64,000 bases of DNA from Methanobacteriota archaeon (GCA_029553285.1 JAKPCO010000009.1:1-64000); one strand, 5' to 3'; counted from the stretch's first letter, positions 26,264 to 35,395 are shown. The notes: a model not told the origin generated them from the letters alone. Numbers and translations: made by a program.

Positions 26264-27460
26264 ATGGCAATATTAAAGAAATTGAGGACCTCGCTTATCA
26301 TTCTGACCCTTACAATGGTATTTTTTAACGGATCTGACGCTCAGGATCTATCTGGACTTATTCCCAGTCTTCAAAACCTACCTGCACCGGACTGGATTAG
26401 AGAGGGAACGCGATTGAGCTATTACTCTGCAACAGCTAGCATCCCTTCGGCCTATGAGCGGTTTGTCCCTGACGAGGAGGGAGACTGGGTTGGGGTAAAC
26501 TCTGGCAAAAGGTACAGACGAGAAGAGCTGTTTGGTGCAGCTGGTCATGGAGTGACGCAAGTTGATGTTCTATCTGCAGACGCGCGAGCCGCTGTGCTCA
26601 AGGTCAACGCCTGGCTTTACTCCAGCTACACTGGGCCGCTGGTTCCGATAAAACAGGCTGCATCTATCGGTCTTCCTGCTGGTGGTGACTGGTACATACA
26701 TCCTGCTGCTCTTGCCAGTCTGAAAGATCAGCGAGGAGGTGGTGTGACAGTTCTTCGAATGCCTTATAAGATAGGAACGGTGACGTACGACGCCATACGG
26801 ATCCAGCAGGAAGATGATAGGTCTACATTTGTTCGGATCTACGATCTTAGTGACGGGAAGCTTTTAGCTTCATTCAACTCAGTCATATCTGCGGACCAGA
26901 AGGTCACTACGCTCTCTGAAGCAATTCTAATTGGTATTAGGCAGATGGATCTTCCATGGTTAGGACATGATCTCCCCAGCTGGATTGGGCCGGGAGCTTC
27001 ACTGAGATACGAGGGTACCAAGAGCTATGAGGCGATAAGAGCAGGCACTGTCCTGCCAGCAAGCGTTTCCATCGATATAAGTATCGATGATGCTGCAAGA
27101 CGTTACTACACATACACACAGAGAGTGTCAACATATATTCCTGGATTTCCAACACAGTATAGCGAGGAGAAACTGGCTGGAGGGGTCGGCGAGCCTGGAG
27201 GTCTGGTGCTCCCACCAGCATCCCTTGCTTCTCTGCGGTCAGGGCAGATTCTGGATAGCGATCCTGTAACAGGCATCACCACAAGGGTGGTCGATACGAC
27301 AAGGGATGATACCGGTCGTGATGTTGCTGTCGTAAAATCGAACAACCAAGCATACTCTGTGGAGTTCGGCTATGACATCAGGACCGGAATGTTGGTGAGC
27401 TTATCTGAGACAAAGCTTGGTGAGGAGTATAACGAATATTTAAGCGTGTCCCTGTCTTGA
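26264..27460 (+). CDS. Exported protein with two homologous halves
   Basis: 398 residues from ATG 26264, chosen because AGGAGGT lies nine bases upstream. A signal peptide (LRTSLIILTLTMVFFNGSDA) is followed by two halves that look duplicated: APDWIREGTRLSYYS and LPSWIGPGASLRYEG start each half, and HPAALASLKD and PPASLASLRSG mark a matching later position. The fold is probably beta-rich. No catalytic motif or anchor recognised. It belongs to the same accessory stretch as the exported genes at 24092 and 24866. Function unknown. Confidence 0.7.
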   Translation: MAILKKLRTSLIILTLTMVFFNGSDAQDLSGLIPSLQNLPAPDWIREGTRLSYYSATASIPSAYERFVPDEEGDWVGVNSGKRYRREELFGAAGHGVTQVDVLSADARAAVLKVNAWLYSSYTGPLVPIKQAASIGLPAGGDWYIHPAALASLKDQRGGGVTVLRMPYKIGTVTYDAIRIQQEDDRSTFVRIYDLSDGKLLASFNSVISADQKVTTLSEAILIGIRQMDLPWLGHDLPSWIGPGASLRYEGTKSYEAIRAGTVLPASVSIDISIDDAARRYYTYTQRVSTYIPGFPTQYSEEKLAGGVGEPGGLVLPPASLASLRSGQILDSDPVTGITTRVVDTTRDDTGRDVAVVKSNNQAYSVEFGYDIRTGMLVSLSETKLGEEYNEYLSVSLS

Positions 27461-27489
27461 TATTTCTGTTTAGTCCCAAAAGTCTTGAC

Positions 27490-27497
27490 TTTATATA
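27490..27497 (+). promoter_or_regulatory. TATA box before the transposase fragment
   Basis: TTTATATA lies 30 bases before the ATG at 27527, so the fragment may still be transcribed without a leader. Confidence 0.5.
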
Positions 27498-27526
27498 CCC
27501 AATCCTTCTGGGTGAGAAATTGTAAC

Positions 27527-27915
27527 ATGGTAGTAAAGCTGAACGAGCGCAAGATTTGGTATATAGTTCGAGAGAAAATCAAGAACAGGAGCAACAAAAG
27601 GATAGCTGCTGAGATGAATGTGAGCGTCTCCACAGTTAAGCGTGTATGGAGGCGTTATCTGAGAACGAAGGAGCTGATATCGAACCTGTCTCAAAACATC
27701 CAGCTGCCATCGATGGATATGATCAAGCACCTGGACCCCCAATGCATGGTAGGACACCATGTCACAGCCAGTGGCCGGATGGTTTCGAGACGACTTCATC
27801 GATAAATAAGTTTAGTCGGCCGAGGAAGAAGATCGAGTCTGAGTTCATATGTCATCGGTTAAGGCCGTTTGACGCAAGAATCGATCAAATAATTTTTACA
27901 AGGGTATTATCTTGA
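27527..27915 (+). pseudogene. Decayed transposase, N-terminal helix-turn-helix only
   Basis: The frame from ATG 27527 begins VVKLNERKIWYIVREK, then a clear helix-turn-helix (NKRIAAEMNVSVSTVKRVWRRY), the usual start of IS481/IS630-type archaeal transposases. After WRRYLR the similarity appears to continue in another frame (ENEGADIEPVSKHP), pointing to a frameshift, and the catalytic DDE domain is missing. The first frame stops at 27805. I treat it as a broken, non-functional insertion sequence; a small DNA-binding protein is the alternative. Confidence 0.6.
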
Positions 27916-27918
27916 AAC

Positions 27919-28040
27919 ATTCTTTATTCATTTGATGACTTGTCTGAAGGAGCAGGGCTCATGCTGTGCGTTCGTTTCGAATGAAGAGGTGCTTTCAGAG
28001 ACCGCATTGCATGCTTTACAAGTTGCTACGCACATGAGTG
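27919..28040. mobile_element. Family-1 miniature inverted-repeat element, copy E (degenerate)
   Basis: 122 bases with decayed ends ATTCTTTAT and ACATGAGTG, but with the family core GATGACTTGTCTGAAGGAGC and CATGCTTTACAAGTTGC. No target duplication, so an old copy. Confidence 0.6.
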
Positions 28041-28108
28041 TATGAATATTATTCCCGATGCATGAAACCAAAAATTACGACATCCGGAATACAATTTACT
28101 CCTTCTGA

Positions 28109-28330
28109 GCTCCACCGAAGGGGACGGTCGCTGAGGTAGAGTACAACCACAAGTCGAGAGGCTGGAGCTGCTCGAGGTGCAGGTCTGAGAGTTGCGAGCA
28201 CATCCTCCAGGCAAGGGTCTGGTGGAGCAGGCGGAGGAATGAGCAGGAGGCGCTCTGGCGGCGCATGGACGTGCTGTACCCCGCGGAGCCAGCGCGGCCG
28301 CACGTCAGGTTCGCGCCATGCCTGGACTGA
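28109..28330 (+). pseudogene. 3' fragment of the gene that preceded pcn (zinc-binding, SWIM-like)
   Basis: Open frame of 73 codons with no start, ending in TGA at 28328-28330. It reads like real protein: VEYNHKSRGWSCSRC, CEHILQARVWW and RMDVLYPAEPARPH. The C-x2-C ... C-x-H pattern recalls a SWIM-type zinc finger. It ends 9 bases before the ATG of the pcn fragment and overlaps that fragment's ribosome site region, the arrangement of two genes in one operon. I infer that both fragments came from one duplicated piece of the real pcn locus. Confidence 0.5.
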
Positions 28331-28339
28331 GGTGATGGG

Positions 28340-28592
28340 ATGCTGAAGGCGGTTATCGATGCAGAAACCCTGTGGGATGCGATCGAGGCCGCATCCCACC
28401 TGGTCACGGAGGCCAGGCTCTAGCCGATGGGGGCTCGAGCTCAGGGCGATCGATCCCGCCAGCGTTGCGATGGTCTCGCTCAGGATCGACGTGTCCGCGC
28501 CCCCTCAGGAGATCGGGATCGATCTCGAGCGCCTGAGCGATCTGCTGAGCATGGCCGATCGAGGTGAGCGCGTGCGGCTTGAGCTTCTATAG
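28340..28592 (+). pseudogene. pcn: Truncated, frameshifted copy of PCNA (sliding clamp)
   Basis: ATG 28340 opens MLKAVIDAETLWDAIEAASHL then VTEARL and a stop; the PCNA reading then resumes in another frame with GLELRAIDPASVAMVSLRIDV, EIGIDLERLSDLLSMADRGERVRLEL and stops at 28592. This matches the first ~80-85 residues of archaeal PCNA, including the RAIDPASVAMV strand and the DLL..LLSMAD helix, but a short piece is lost at the frameshift and about two thirds of the protein is absent. It cannot form a clamp. The functional gene must be elsewhere. GAGGTGAT upstream is an intact ribosome site. Confidence 0.8.
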
Positions 28593-28732
28593 GATGTTTT
28601 CACAATAAAATTAATAAATCATGTAACCCAGCTGATACATGTAATATCAAGCATATACCATATCAATTATGGTAATAATAAGTTTAAATGAAATAATAAT
28701 CATAGAATTAAGTTGTATCAGGTGGTTATAAT
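28593..28732 (+). promoter_or_regulatory. AT-rich promoter region of the ABC importer with a palindrome
   Basis: Very AT-rich. Bases 28656-28674 form TACCATA-tcaat-TATGGTA, an inverted repeat with 7-bp arms that could bind a dimeric regulator. GTTTAAAT near 28681-28688 is a likely TATA box, and AGGTGG at about 28720 is the ribosome site for the TTG start at 28733. Confidence 0.5.
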
Positions 28733-29752
28733 TTGGCCATTCATATGCCAATATTGATAAGAAGGTGTGATGCAGTCATCAAGATGGATCTCATCTGGCT
28801 ATCCAACTACGCCATATCCTTTCTCCTCATACTCATCCTCAACTTTGTGCTTCCCAGGATGATGCCAGGCGATCCGTTGCATGCCATATATGGGGAGGAG
28901 GCGCTGATATCAATGACCCCGGAGATGGAAGCTGAGATAATAAAGAGATTCGCCCTCGACCAGCCATGGCATGCACAGCTGATCACTTACATAACAGCAC
29001 TGCTCAGCGGTGATCTCGGCTACTCTTACTACTACAGAACCGGGGTCACAGATGTGATACTGGGATTCCTTCCATGGACGCTTCTACTCACAGGTCTTGC
29101 TTTCGTCATCTCCTCATCTGCCGGAGTTATTCTGGGAATAGAGTCCGGCTACAGAAGGGGCTCAAAGCTGGATGGTTGCATGCTTTCAGGAATGATGTTT
29201 CTGGGAGGCATGCCCGACTTCTTCATTGGAATTGTTCTTCTACTGCTCTTCGGTGTGACTCTCGGGTGGGCCCCTCTGGGAGGGGCAGTGAGCCCGTACG
29301 CCGGGCATGAGGGAATTGATCTGGTTCTGGATATAGCGCACCATCTCGTTCTCCCCCTGATCTCCCTTGTGCTCGTTCAGATCGCACCCACATACCTGCT
29401 CACAAGAAATGCCATGCTCAACACGCTCAGGGCGAGGTTCATAATGACAGCGAAGGCCACGGGTTTGGGGGAGGGGGCAATAAGATACAGACATGCCGGC
29501 AGGAACTCACTCCTGCCTGTCGTGACTGCAATGGGGATGCGCGTGCCAAACATGATAACAGGAACGCTCTTCCTGGAGATAGTCTTCTCGTACCCCGGCG
29601 TGGGGACGCTGCTCAACACCGCGCTCAGCGCCCGGGACTATCCGCTCATACAGGGCGTGCTGCTCATCGTAACTGTAACAGTCCTGACAACAAACTTTCT
29701 GGTGGATATGACTTACGTCCGCCTGGATCCGAGGGTGAGATATGCACGTTGA
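28733..29752 (+). CDS. Dipeptide/nickel-type ABC importer permease 1 (DppB-like)
   Basis: 339 residues, six helices. It carries the BPD_transp_1 features of the DppB/NikB family: FVLPRMMPGDP in the first loop, ARFIMTAKATGLGEGAIRYRHAGRNSLLPVVTAMG (the EAA coupling motif) and EIVFSYPGVGTLL. The start is the TTG at 28733, supported by AGGTGG upstream; ATG 28745 is the alternative. It overlaps the next permease by 11 bases. Imports oligopeptides, nickel or a metallophore; the sequence does not decide which. Confidence 0.9.
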   Translation: MAIHMPILIRRCDAVIKMDLIWLSNYAISFLLILILNFVLPRMMPGDPLHAIYGEEALISMTPEMEAEIIKRFALDQPWHAQLITYITALLSGDLGYSYYYRTGVTDVILGFLPWTLLLTGLAFVISSSAGVILGIESGYRRGSKLDGCMLSGMMFLGGMPDFFIGIVLLLLFGVTLGWAPLGGAVSPYAGHEGIDLVLDIAHHLVLPLISLVLVQIAPTYLLTRNAMLNTLRARFIMTAKATGLGEGAIRYRHAGRNSLLPVVTAMGMRVPNMITGTLFLEIVFSYPGVGTLLNTALSARDYPLIQGVLLIVTVTVLTTNFLVDMTYVRLDPRVRYAR

Positions 29753-30575
29753 TCTCTGGAGGGAGATGAGATCCAGCCCAGCTGGAATTTTCGGGATGGC
29801 GATAGTGGCGATCATCGCAGGCCTTGCAGTATCTGCTCCTCTCATAGCTCCATCATACAGGGAGATCGGGCCTGTCTTCAGCCCGCCGTCGGGAGAGCAT
29901 CTGCTCGGCACAGACGATCTCGGCCAGGATATCGCAGCCAAGCTGATCCACGGAGCGAGAACGTCGCTGATGATCGCGGTGGGCGTGGCGCTTCTCTCAG
30001 CGCTGATAAGCGTGGTCGTCGGGGGCAGCGCAGCGATGCTTGGCGGCACATACGACAGGGTCTGCATGAGGGCAGTTGATGCTGTAATATCTCTCCCATC
30101 AGTGGTCGTGATGATACTTGTGGCAGCATACCTCCGTCCAAGTCTTGGACTGCTGATAATCCTGATATCCCTCTTCAGCTGGCCAGGCGGTGCGAGGATC
30201 GTGAGATCGCAGACGCTCTCCCTCCGGGAAAGGCTGCATGTCGTGGCTGCCCGCGCATTTGGAGCATCCCGGAGATATATCCTTCTTAGACACATCGTCC
30301 CGGACCTGGGGCCGATCCTCGTGGCCATAATGATACAGGATGCCAGGCGCGCTGTTCTCATGGAGGCAGGACTGGCGTTTCTTGGCGTCTCAGATCCGAT
30401 GATGGTGAGCTGGGGCAGGATGATGAAGCAGGCTATGTCCTTCACATATCTGGATGTGTGGAAGTGGTGGTTGATTCCAGCGGGAGTTCTGCTTTCGTTA
30501 ACGCTTGTCGGTTTGAGCCTGATCGCTGCATCTCTCGAGAGGGCGATGGATCCGAGGCTGCAGGAGGATGCCTGA
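29742..30575 (+). CDS. Dipeptide/nickel-type ABC importer permease 2 (DppC-like)
   Basis: 277 residues with the DppC-type N-terminus (AGIFGMAIVAIIAGLAVSAPLIAP, then GEHLLGTDDLGQDIAAKLIHGARTSL) and the coupling motif LHVVAARAFGASRRYILLRHIVPD. It overlaps both neighbours, and its TGA shares a base with the ATG of the ATPase gene, so translation is coupled. Pairs with DppB to form the membrane channel. Confidence 0.92.
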   Translation: MHVDLWREMRSSPAGIFGMAIVAIIAGLAVSAPLIAPSYREIGPVFSPPSGEHLLGTDDLGQDIAAKLIHGARTSLMIAVGVALLSALISVVVGGSAAMLGGTYDRVCMRAVDAVISLPSVVVMILVAAYLRPSLGLLIILISLFSWPGGARIVRSQTLSLRERLHVVAARAFGASRRYILLRHIVPDLGPILVAIMIQDARRAVLMEAGLAFLGVSDPMMVSWGRMMKQAMSFTYLDVWKWWLIPAGVLLSLTLVGLSLIAASLERAMDPRLQEDA

Positions 30576-32254
30576 TGCTTGAGATATCCGGACTGAGAGC
30601 GCGGTATGGAGAGCATGAGGTTCTGAGAGGTATAGATCTCATGCTTGAAAAGGGAGATTCTCTGGCGGTTGTCGGAGAGTCCGGGGCAGGCAAGACAACG
30701 CTGGGCCTGTCGATAATGCGGCTCGCTGGCGCCAGGCTCGAGGGGAACATGGTCTTCGATGGGATGAATCTCCTTGAGCTCTCGGATGAGGAGATGAGGC
30801 GGCTGCGCGGGGACAGGATGGCAATGGTCTTCCAGAACGTCGAGGATGCGCTCGATCCGGTTTACACTGCAGAGGAGCAGGTCTGTGAGGCGATAGCAGC
30901 TCACAACAAATGGAGCAGGGAACGCATAAGGGAGAGAGCACGCGCGCTGCTCACCGCAGTGGGCCTCGACGAGATGCGTTACCAGCTTTATCCTCATCAG
31001 ATGAGCGGCGGGGAGAGGCAGCGGGTTCTCATCGCAATGGCGCTCGCCAATGATCCCGACCTTCTGATCTTGGATGAGCCGACAGCTTCGCTGGACGCAC
31101 TCACGAAGGCTGATATCGTGGAGCTTCTCAGATCCGCAACCTCAGATCGCATTTCTATAATAATCACACATGACATATCGCTGGCATCGGCTCTATCCAA
31201 AAGAATGGCCGTGCTCTACTCAGGCATGATCATGGAGATGGGCAGGACTGCTGATCTGATCAGGGAGCCCAAACATCCGTACACAAGAGGTCTCCTGAGA
31301 TCCTTCCCGAGCATGAACACAACAAAGGACCTCCAGGGGATCCCTGGGAGGACGATCCCCAGGATCGGCGGATGTCCCTTCCACCCGCGCTGCACACAGA
31401 GGATAGAGATCTGTGCGAGGGAGGTACCGAGACCTGAGGAATTGAATGGCAGGCTGATCGCCTGCCACAGGGGCGGCATAGTTCCGCTGCTGGAGATCAG
31501 GGATGTGTGCAAGTTTTTCAGCAGCTTTCCTGCGGTATCGCATGTCAGCCTCACGCTGTACGAGGGCGAGACTCTTGCGCTTGTGGGCGAGAGCGGATCC
31601 GGGAAGACGACGCTTGCGAAGATCATCATGGGTCTCATCGAGCCGGATTCGGGAGAGATACTCCTGGAGGGAGAGAGGGCGAGATGGGATGCTGGATTTT
31701 ACAGGCGCGTGCAGATGATATTCCAGAACCCGAAGGAGTCGATAAGCCACAGGCTGAACGTGCTTCAGGCTGTGAGGGAGCCTCTGGACGTGCAGAGGAT
31801 CGGAAGCGAGGAGGAGAGGGTTGCGAGAGCGATGAAGGCTCTGGAGAGCGCTGAGCTTTCCACAGACCCTGAGTTTCTCAGAAAATATCCGCATCAGCTC
31901 AGTGGTGGCGAAGCACAGCGTGTCGCAATCGCGCGGGCTCTTGTCATGCATCCAAAGCTGCTCATCGCTGATGAGCCCACGTCAGCGCTGGATCCGAGCG
32001 TCCAGGCGAAGATACTGAGGTTGCTCATGGATCTACAGGAGCGTATGGGGCTGTCGATACTGTTCATCACGCACGACATCGCCCTGGCGAGAAAGGTGAG
32101 CGACAGGATCGCGGTCATGCTCAGGGGGAGCATCGTTGAGGAGGGGCCGTCGGGCGAGGTTCTCAGAGAGCCAGCGCACCAGTACACAGCATCGCTCGTG
32201 GAATGCGCATCCATCTGCACTAGAATGGCATGGGAGACGCATGTTCTTGATTAG
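30575..32254 (+). CDS. Fused double ATPase of the dipeptide/nickel-type importer (DppD-DppF-like)
   Basis: 559 residues containing two ABC ATPases in one chain. The first has GESGAGKTT, MSGGERQRV, LDEPTASLDA and ends with the oligopeptide-type tail (GCPFHPRCTQRIEIC). The second has GESGSGKTT, LSGGEAQRVAIARAL and ADEPTSALDP. In most systems these are separate DppD and DppF proteins. I start at ATG 30575 (MLEISGLRARYG), which overlaps the permease stop; an open frame upstream from 30458 is shadow of the permease. No substrate-binding protein lies next to the operon, so it must be encoded elsewhere or shared. Confidence 0.93.
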   Translation: MLEISGLRARYGEHEVLRGIDLMLEKGDSLAVVGESGAGKTTLGLSIMRLAGARLEGNMVFDGMNLLELSDEEMRRLRGDRMAMVFQNVEDALDPVYTAEEQVCEAIAAHNKWSRERIRERARALLTAVGLDEMRYQLYPHQMSGGERQRVLIAMALANDPDLLILDEPTASLDALTKADIVELLRSATSDRISIIITHDISLASALSKRMAVLYSGMIMEMGRTADLIREPKHPYTRGLLRSFPSMNTTKDLQGIPGRTIPRIGGCPFHPRCTQRIEICAREVPRPEELNGRLIACHRGGIVPLLEIRDVCKFFSSFPAVSHVSLTLYEGETLALVGESGSGKTTLAKIIMGLIEPDSGEILLEGERARWDAGFYRRVQMIFQNPKESISHRLNVLQAVREPLDVQRIGSEEERVARAMKALESAELSTDPEFLRKYPHQLSGGEAQRVAIARALVMHPKLLIADEPTSALDPSVQAKILRLLMDLQERMGLSILFITHDIALARKVSDRIAVMLRGSIVEEGPSGEVLREPAHQYTASLVECASICTRMAWETHVLD

Positions 32255-32449
32255 GTTTCAGACCAGCATGGATGCTGATGAGTTTTTACCCCTCTCATGA
32301 AGATTGGGGTTTGCGGCCTGCTGCTCTCAATCATCTCATGCCTCGGATCGCAGACCCTTCTGCCAGGGGAAGTGCTGGGCATGGAAAAGGCATCATGAGA
32401 AGGTAGATGGCAGGATGAATGAGGCATCCTGCCACCCTCTGCCACTCCC

Positions 32450-35395
32450 CTACAGACTTATTCTCGGGACCCCCACACCTGTGAGAACATCATCGCCCTG
32501 GAGTATATTCAGGTAATATGTCGAGCCGCTCATGTATGGGTATATAATGCCGTAGTATCCGGAGTTCGAGTATGGCTCTGCATAGCTTCTGTACAACACC
32601 GACTCAGGAGTGACCTTCACGGTTGTGACATCGTTCTGTTTCGCGCAGTTAATCATCAGGCTTCTGATATCGTTCGCCCCGTCTCCGTAGATCAAGTACC
32701 TCGACCACAGGCTTGCAGCGGTCCCTGCGATGTGTGGGGTCGCCATGCTCGTACCGCTCATCGTTGTGTAGTATCCCCAGTATGTCGGGTACGTCGAGTA
32801 AACGCTCACTCCCGGCGCTCCGAAGGTTACCTCGTTGCCCTCTGGAATGTAATCGCCGTCGTTCGAGCCGGGTGAGGACCACCATATCGCATTTCCTGAT
32901 CTGTCTATGGCGCCGACGCCGACGACGCCGGGGTAGCGGGCTGGCGTTGCCATCGTTGGATTGTCAGGCAGGCCGTTTCCGGCCGCAGCGACGAGAAGAA
33001 CACCGTTCGCCATCGCGTAATCGAGAGCCCTGTTGAGGGTGCTGGACTCCACGGAGCCGCCGAGTGACATCGATATTATCTCAGCTCCGAGATCCGTGGC
33101 CCTGTAGATCCCGCTGGCGACATCGCTGTAGTAGAAGTTGGTGCTGTATACCCTCAGATCAGCCTCAGGTGCCATTCCGTATATGCCCTTTCCATCGAAT
33201 CCGCCATCGGCAACTATCGTTCCTGCAACATGCGTTCCGTGGCCTTTGCTGTCAGACTGTGTGTACTCGCCAGGACCGTATGCATCTGCGAAGTCCTCGA
33301 TCCTCATGAGTAGATCAGGGTGAAGCGTGTCGGCGCCGGTATCTATTATCGCGACATCTATCCCCTCTCCGCCGTATGTCTTGGAGAGCAAGGAGCTGCT
33401 GTACATGTACTCCACTCCCCACGGCACCCTGTCGTATGGCGTCTTGCTCCTGGGCTGCACCTCCCAGAGCCGATCCCATTTGTATGCGGATGTCAATATA
33501 TCATTTGCTCTCACCGCGGCTGTGTAGCTCCCCGAGCTGTAGTAGTTCTTTGCTGCCACCCATTTGCCATTCTCCCACTGCTGTATCTTCATGTCTGACT
33601 TCTTCGCTGATATGGCAGAGGACGCTGTGGATACATACTCATCCATGCTGTGGTGATCGTTCTTCGGATACGCATGCGAGTACAGGTGGCTCTGGTACAG
33701 GTACACATCGCCGCCTGATCTCTTTGCCGCATATGTGTAGAGGCCGCTCTTCACGGTCGATCCTGTGCCTGACTGTGTGTACGAGAGTGCAGCATCGCTT
33801 CCAGTCTTTATCTCCACATCCGAGACCGCGCTCTTCACGGTCTCAGCGCTGACCGTGAGCTCTCCTGATCCGGCCTTGGTCCACTCGCCATGCGACCTGG
33901 CGAAGTTGTTGAGATATGATGCTGAGCTGTCAGCCTTTATCGATGCTGCATATCCTGAGGAATCAAAGAATGCTCCAGTCCTGTGGTAGAGCTCGTTGTT
34001 GTACCTGGTGTTCGATGCATCGGCGAGCGCTGTCAGCGACATCTTGCTTGCACCACTTACGCTCGCTGATGTGGAGGAGCTGTCGCCGTTCGAGCTCGCT
34101 CTGGATGATGATGAGACTGTTGCTTTGCCTGTCACTGTGAGCGACTGCGAACTTATGACCTTAACAGGATCCGAGATGGCGATCTGGGTGCCTGAGATCG
34201 TGCCTGAGGACGAGAGAGTGCTGGCTGCCCTCAGCTCCTCACCGTTGCTCAAGGACCATGCGCTCTGGGATGTTGTGAGCGCTCCATTCGTGCTGCTCAG
34301 CGTCTGGTACATCGCAGCGCTGCTCTGGCTGTATGTGGCAGAGCCTGCTATGCTGTACGGATACCCTGAGCCGCTCACGCTGTTCGACACTGATTTCGTT
34401 CCATCTGTGCTCTTATAGGTCGATGAGATCGAAGACATCCTGCCCCTTCCGGATCTGCTCCAGGTTGTGGTCACGCTGCTTCCTGATGCGATGCCAATCG
34501 ACTGAGAGCTCATCGGCTTCGAGACCCCGCTCTGCGCCTCTTTTGTGATCAAACTCCCCTTCGGATTGGATATGACAGAGCTCAGGCTTACCTGGTCTCC
34601 AGTTGCGCTCAGGGATGTGCCTGACAGGGCGTAGCCGCCGGTGGCCGCCAGGAGCATCGTCGAGGCGCTTTCATCAGCATCGCCCCCTTCATCCTCTATG
34701 ATGACCTCGTGCTTGCTGCTGCTCTCCGAATCAGATGCGGATGCAGTCAGGCTACCGGGGCCGCTCAGTGCGAGATCTCCGTAGACGGCAGAGCTACCTG
34801 ATCCGAGATTGGCGCAGATTGCCCCCTGGGAGACTGCGGATGCCACCTCCCCGGCCCCCTCTTTACTCGAGAATCCAGCAGAGACATATCCGTTAATGCC
34901 AGCGATCCTGGTGCTCTCCATTGCTGAAACATCCTTTCCCACGCCAATGCTTTGCGCGGATGAGAGCAGGCCGGACTCCACACCTGCACTGTGCACGGCC
35001 TCGAGACCGCCGCTCACACCCTTCAGCGAGGACGATACAGAGCCCGAGGCGGACAGGGCCTGCGAGATGCCCGCACCGCTGCCATCCCCCGCAAAAGCAC
35101 TGGAGAGGGAGAGAGATGATGTGCTCTCGATGCTGCTGCCCGCAGTGTATTCCTTTGATGATATGGATGTGGAGATGCGATTGGTTCCTGTTCCTGAGGC
35201 GCTCTTCGTCTGCTCCACAGATCCCTGACCCAGGCCTGTCGACTCTGAAAGAGCTGTGGAGGTGTCCAGCTCGTAGCTCTCAGAGAGCGTCACAGATCCA
35301 CCATAACCGCTGGAGGCATAGCTCACGGATATCGCACATGCTGTGGGCATCAGGATGAGCACAGCAATAAGAAGAACGCATCTTCCAGGATCCAT
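32450..35395 (-). CDS. Secreted subtilisin-family serine protease with long Ser-rich prodomain
   Basis: 981 residues. A signal peptide (VLLIAVLILMPTACA) is followed by ~620 residues very rich in Ser, Ala, Gly and Thr, without known domains, probably repetitive beta structure. The S8 catalytic domain follows: Asp in VDVAIIDTGADTLHPD (about 683), His in SKGHGTHVAGTI (about 719), the oxyanion Asn in LLVAAAGN, and Ser in MSGTSMATPHIAG (about 881). All catalytic residues are present. No C-terminal membrane anchor is visible, so it is released or bound through the Ser-rich part. It may process surface proteins or degrade external protein. Confidence 0.9.
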   Translation of the reverse strand: MDPGRCVLLIAVLILMPTACAISVSYASSGYGGSVTLSESYELDTSTALSESTGLGQGSVEQTKSASGTGTNRISTSISSKEYTAGSSIESTSSLSLSSAFAGDGSGAGISQALSASGSVSSSLKGVSGGLEAVHSAGVESGLLSSAQSIGVGKDVSAMESTRIAGINGYVSAGFSSKEGAGEVASAVSQGAICANLGSGSSAVYGDLALSGPGSLTASASDSESSSKHEVIIEDEGGDADESASTMLLAATGGYALSGTSLSATGDQVSLSSVISNPKGSLITKEAQSGVSKPMSSQSIGIASGSSVTTTWSRSGRGRMSSISSTYKSTDGTKSVSNSVSGSGYPYSIAGSATYSQSSAAMYQTLSSTNGALTTSQSAWSLSNGEELRAASTLSSSGTISGTQIAISDPVKVISSQSLTVTGKATVSSSSRASSNGDSSSTSASVSGASKMSLTALADASNTRYNNELYHRTGAFFDSSGYAASIKADSSASYLNNFARSHGEWTKAGSGELTVSAETVKSAVSDVEIKTGSDAALSYTQSGTGSTVKSGLYTYAAKRSGGDVYLYQSHLYSHAYPKNDHHSMDEYVSTASSAISAKKSDMKIQQWENGKWVAAKNYYSSGSYTAAVRANDILTSAYKWDRLWEVQPRSKTPYDRVPWGVEYMYSSSLLSKTYGGEGIDVAIIDTGADTLHPDLLMRIEDFADAYGPGEYTQSDSKGHGTHVAGTIVADGGFDGKGIYGMAPEADLRVYSTNFYYSDVASGIYRATDLGAEIISMSLGGSVESSTLNRALDYAMANGVLLVAAAGNGLPDNPTMATPARYPGVVGVGAIDRSGNAIWWSSPGSNDGDYIPEGNEVTFGAPGVSVYSTYPTYWGYYTTMSGTSMATPHIAGTAASLWSRYLIYGDGANDIRSLMINCAKQNDVTTVKVTPESVLYRSYAEPYSNSGYYGIIYPYMSGSTYYLNILQGDDVLTGVGVPRISL

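Noticed and set aside
28049-28407. Minus-strand frames of 100-116 codons
   Set aside because: They are antisense to the pcn fragment and its upstream gene fragment, whose plus-strand residues match real protein families.
28656-28674. Palindrome as a canonical NikR box
   Set aside because: The bacterial NikR site has arms GTATGA/TCATAC with a 16-base spacer; the arms and the 5-base spacer here do not fit, so it is listed only as an unassigned inverted repeat.
29507-30997. 496-codon minus-strand frame across the ABC importer
   Set aside because: The plus strand encodes clear permease and ATPase domains here; the opposite frame has low-complexity composition and no motif.
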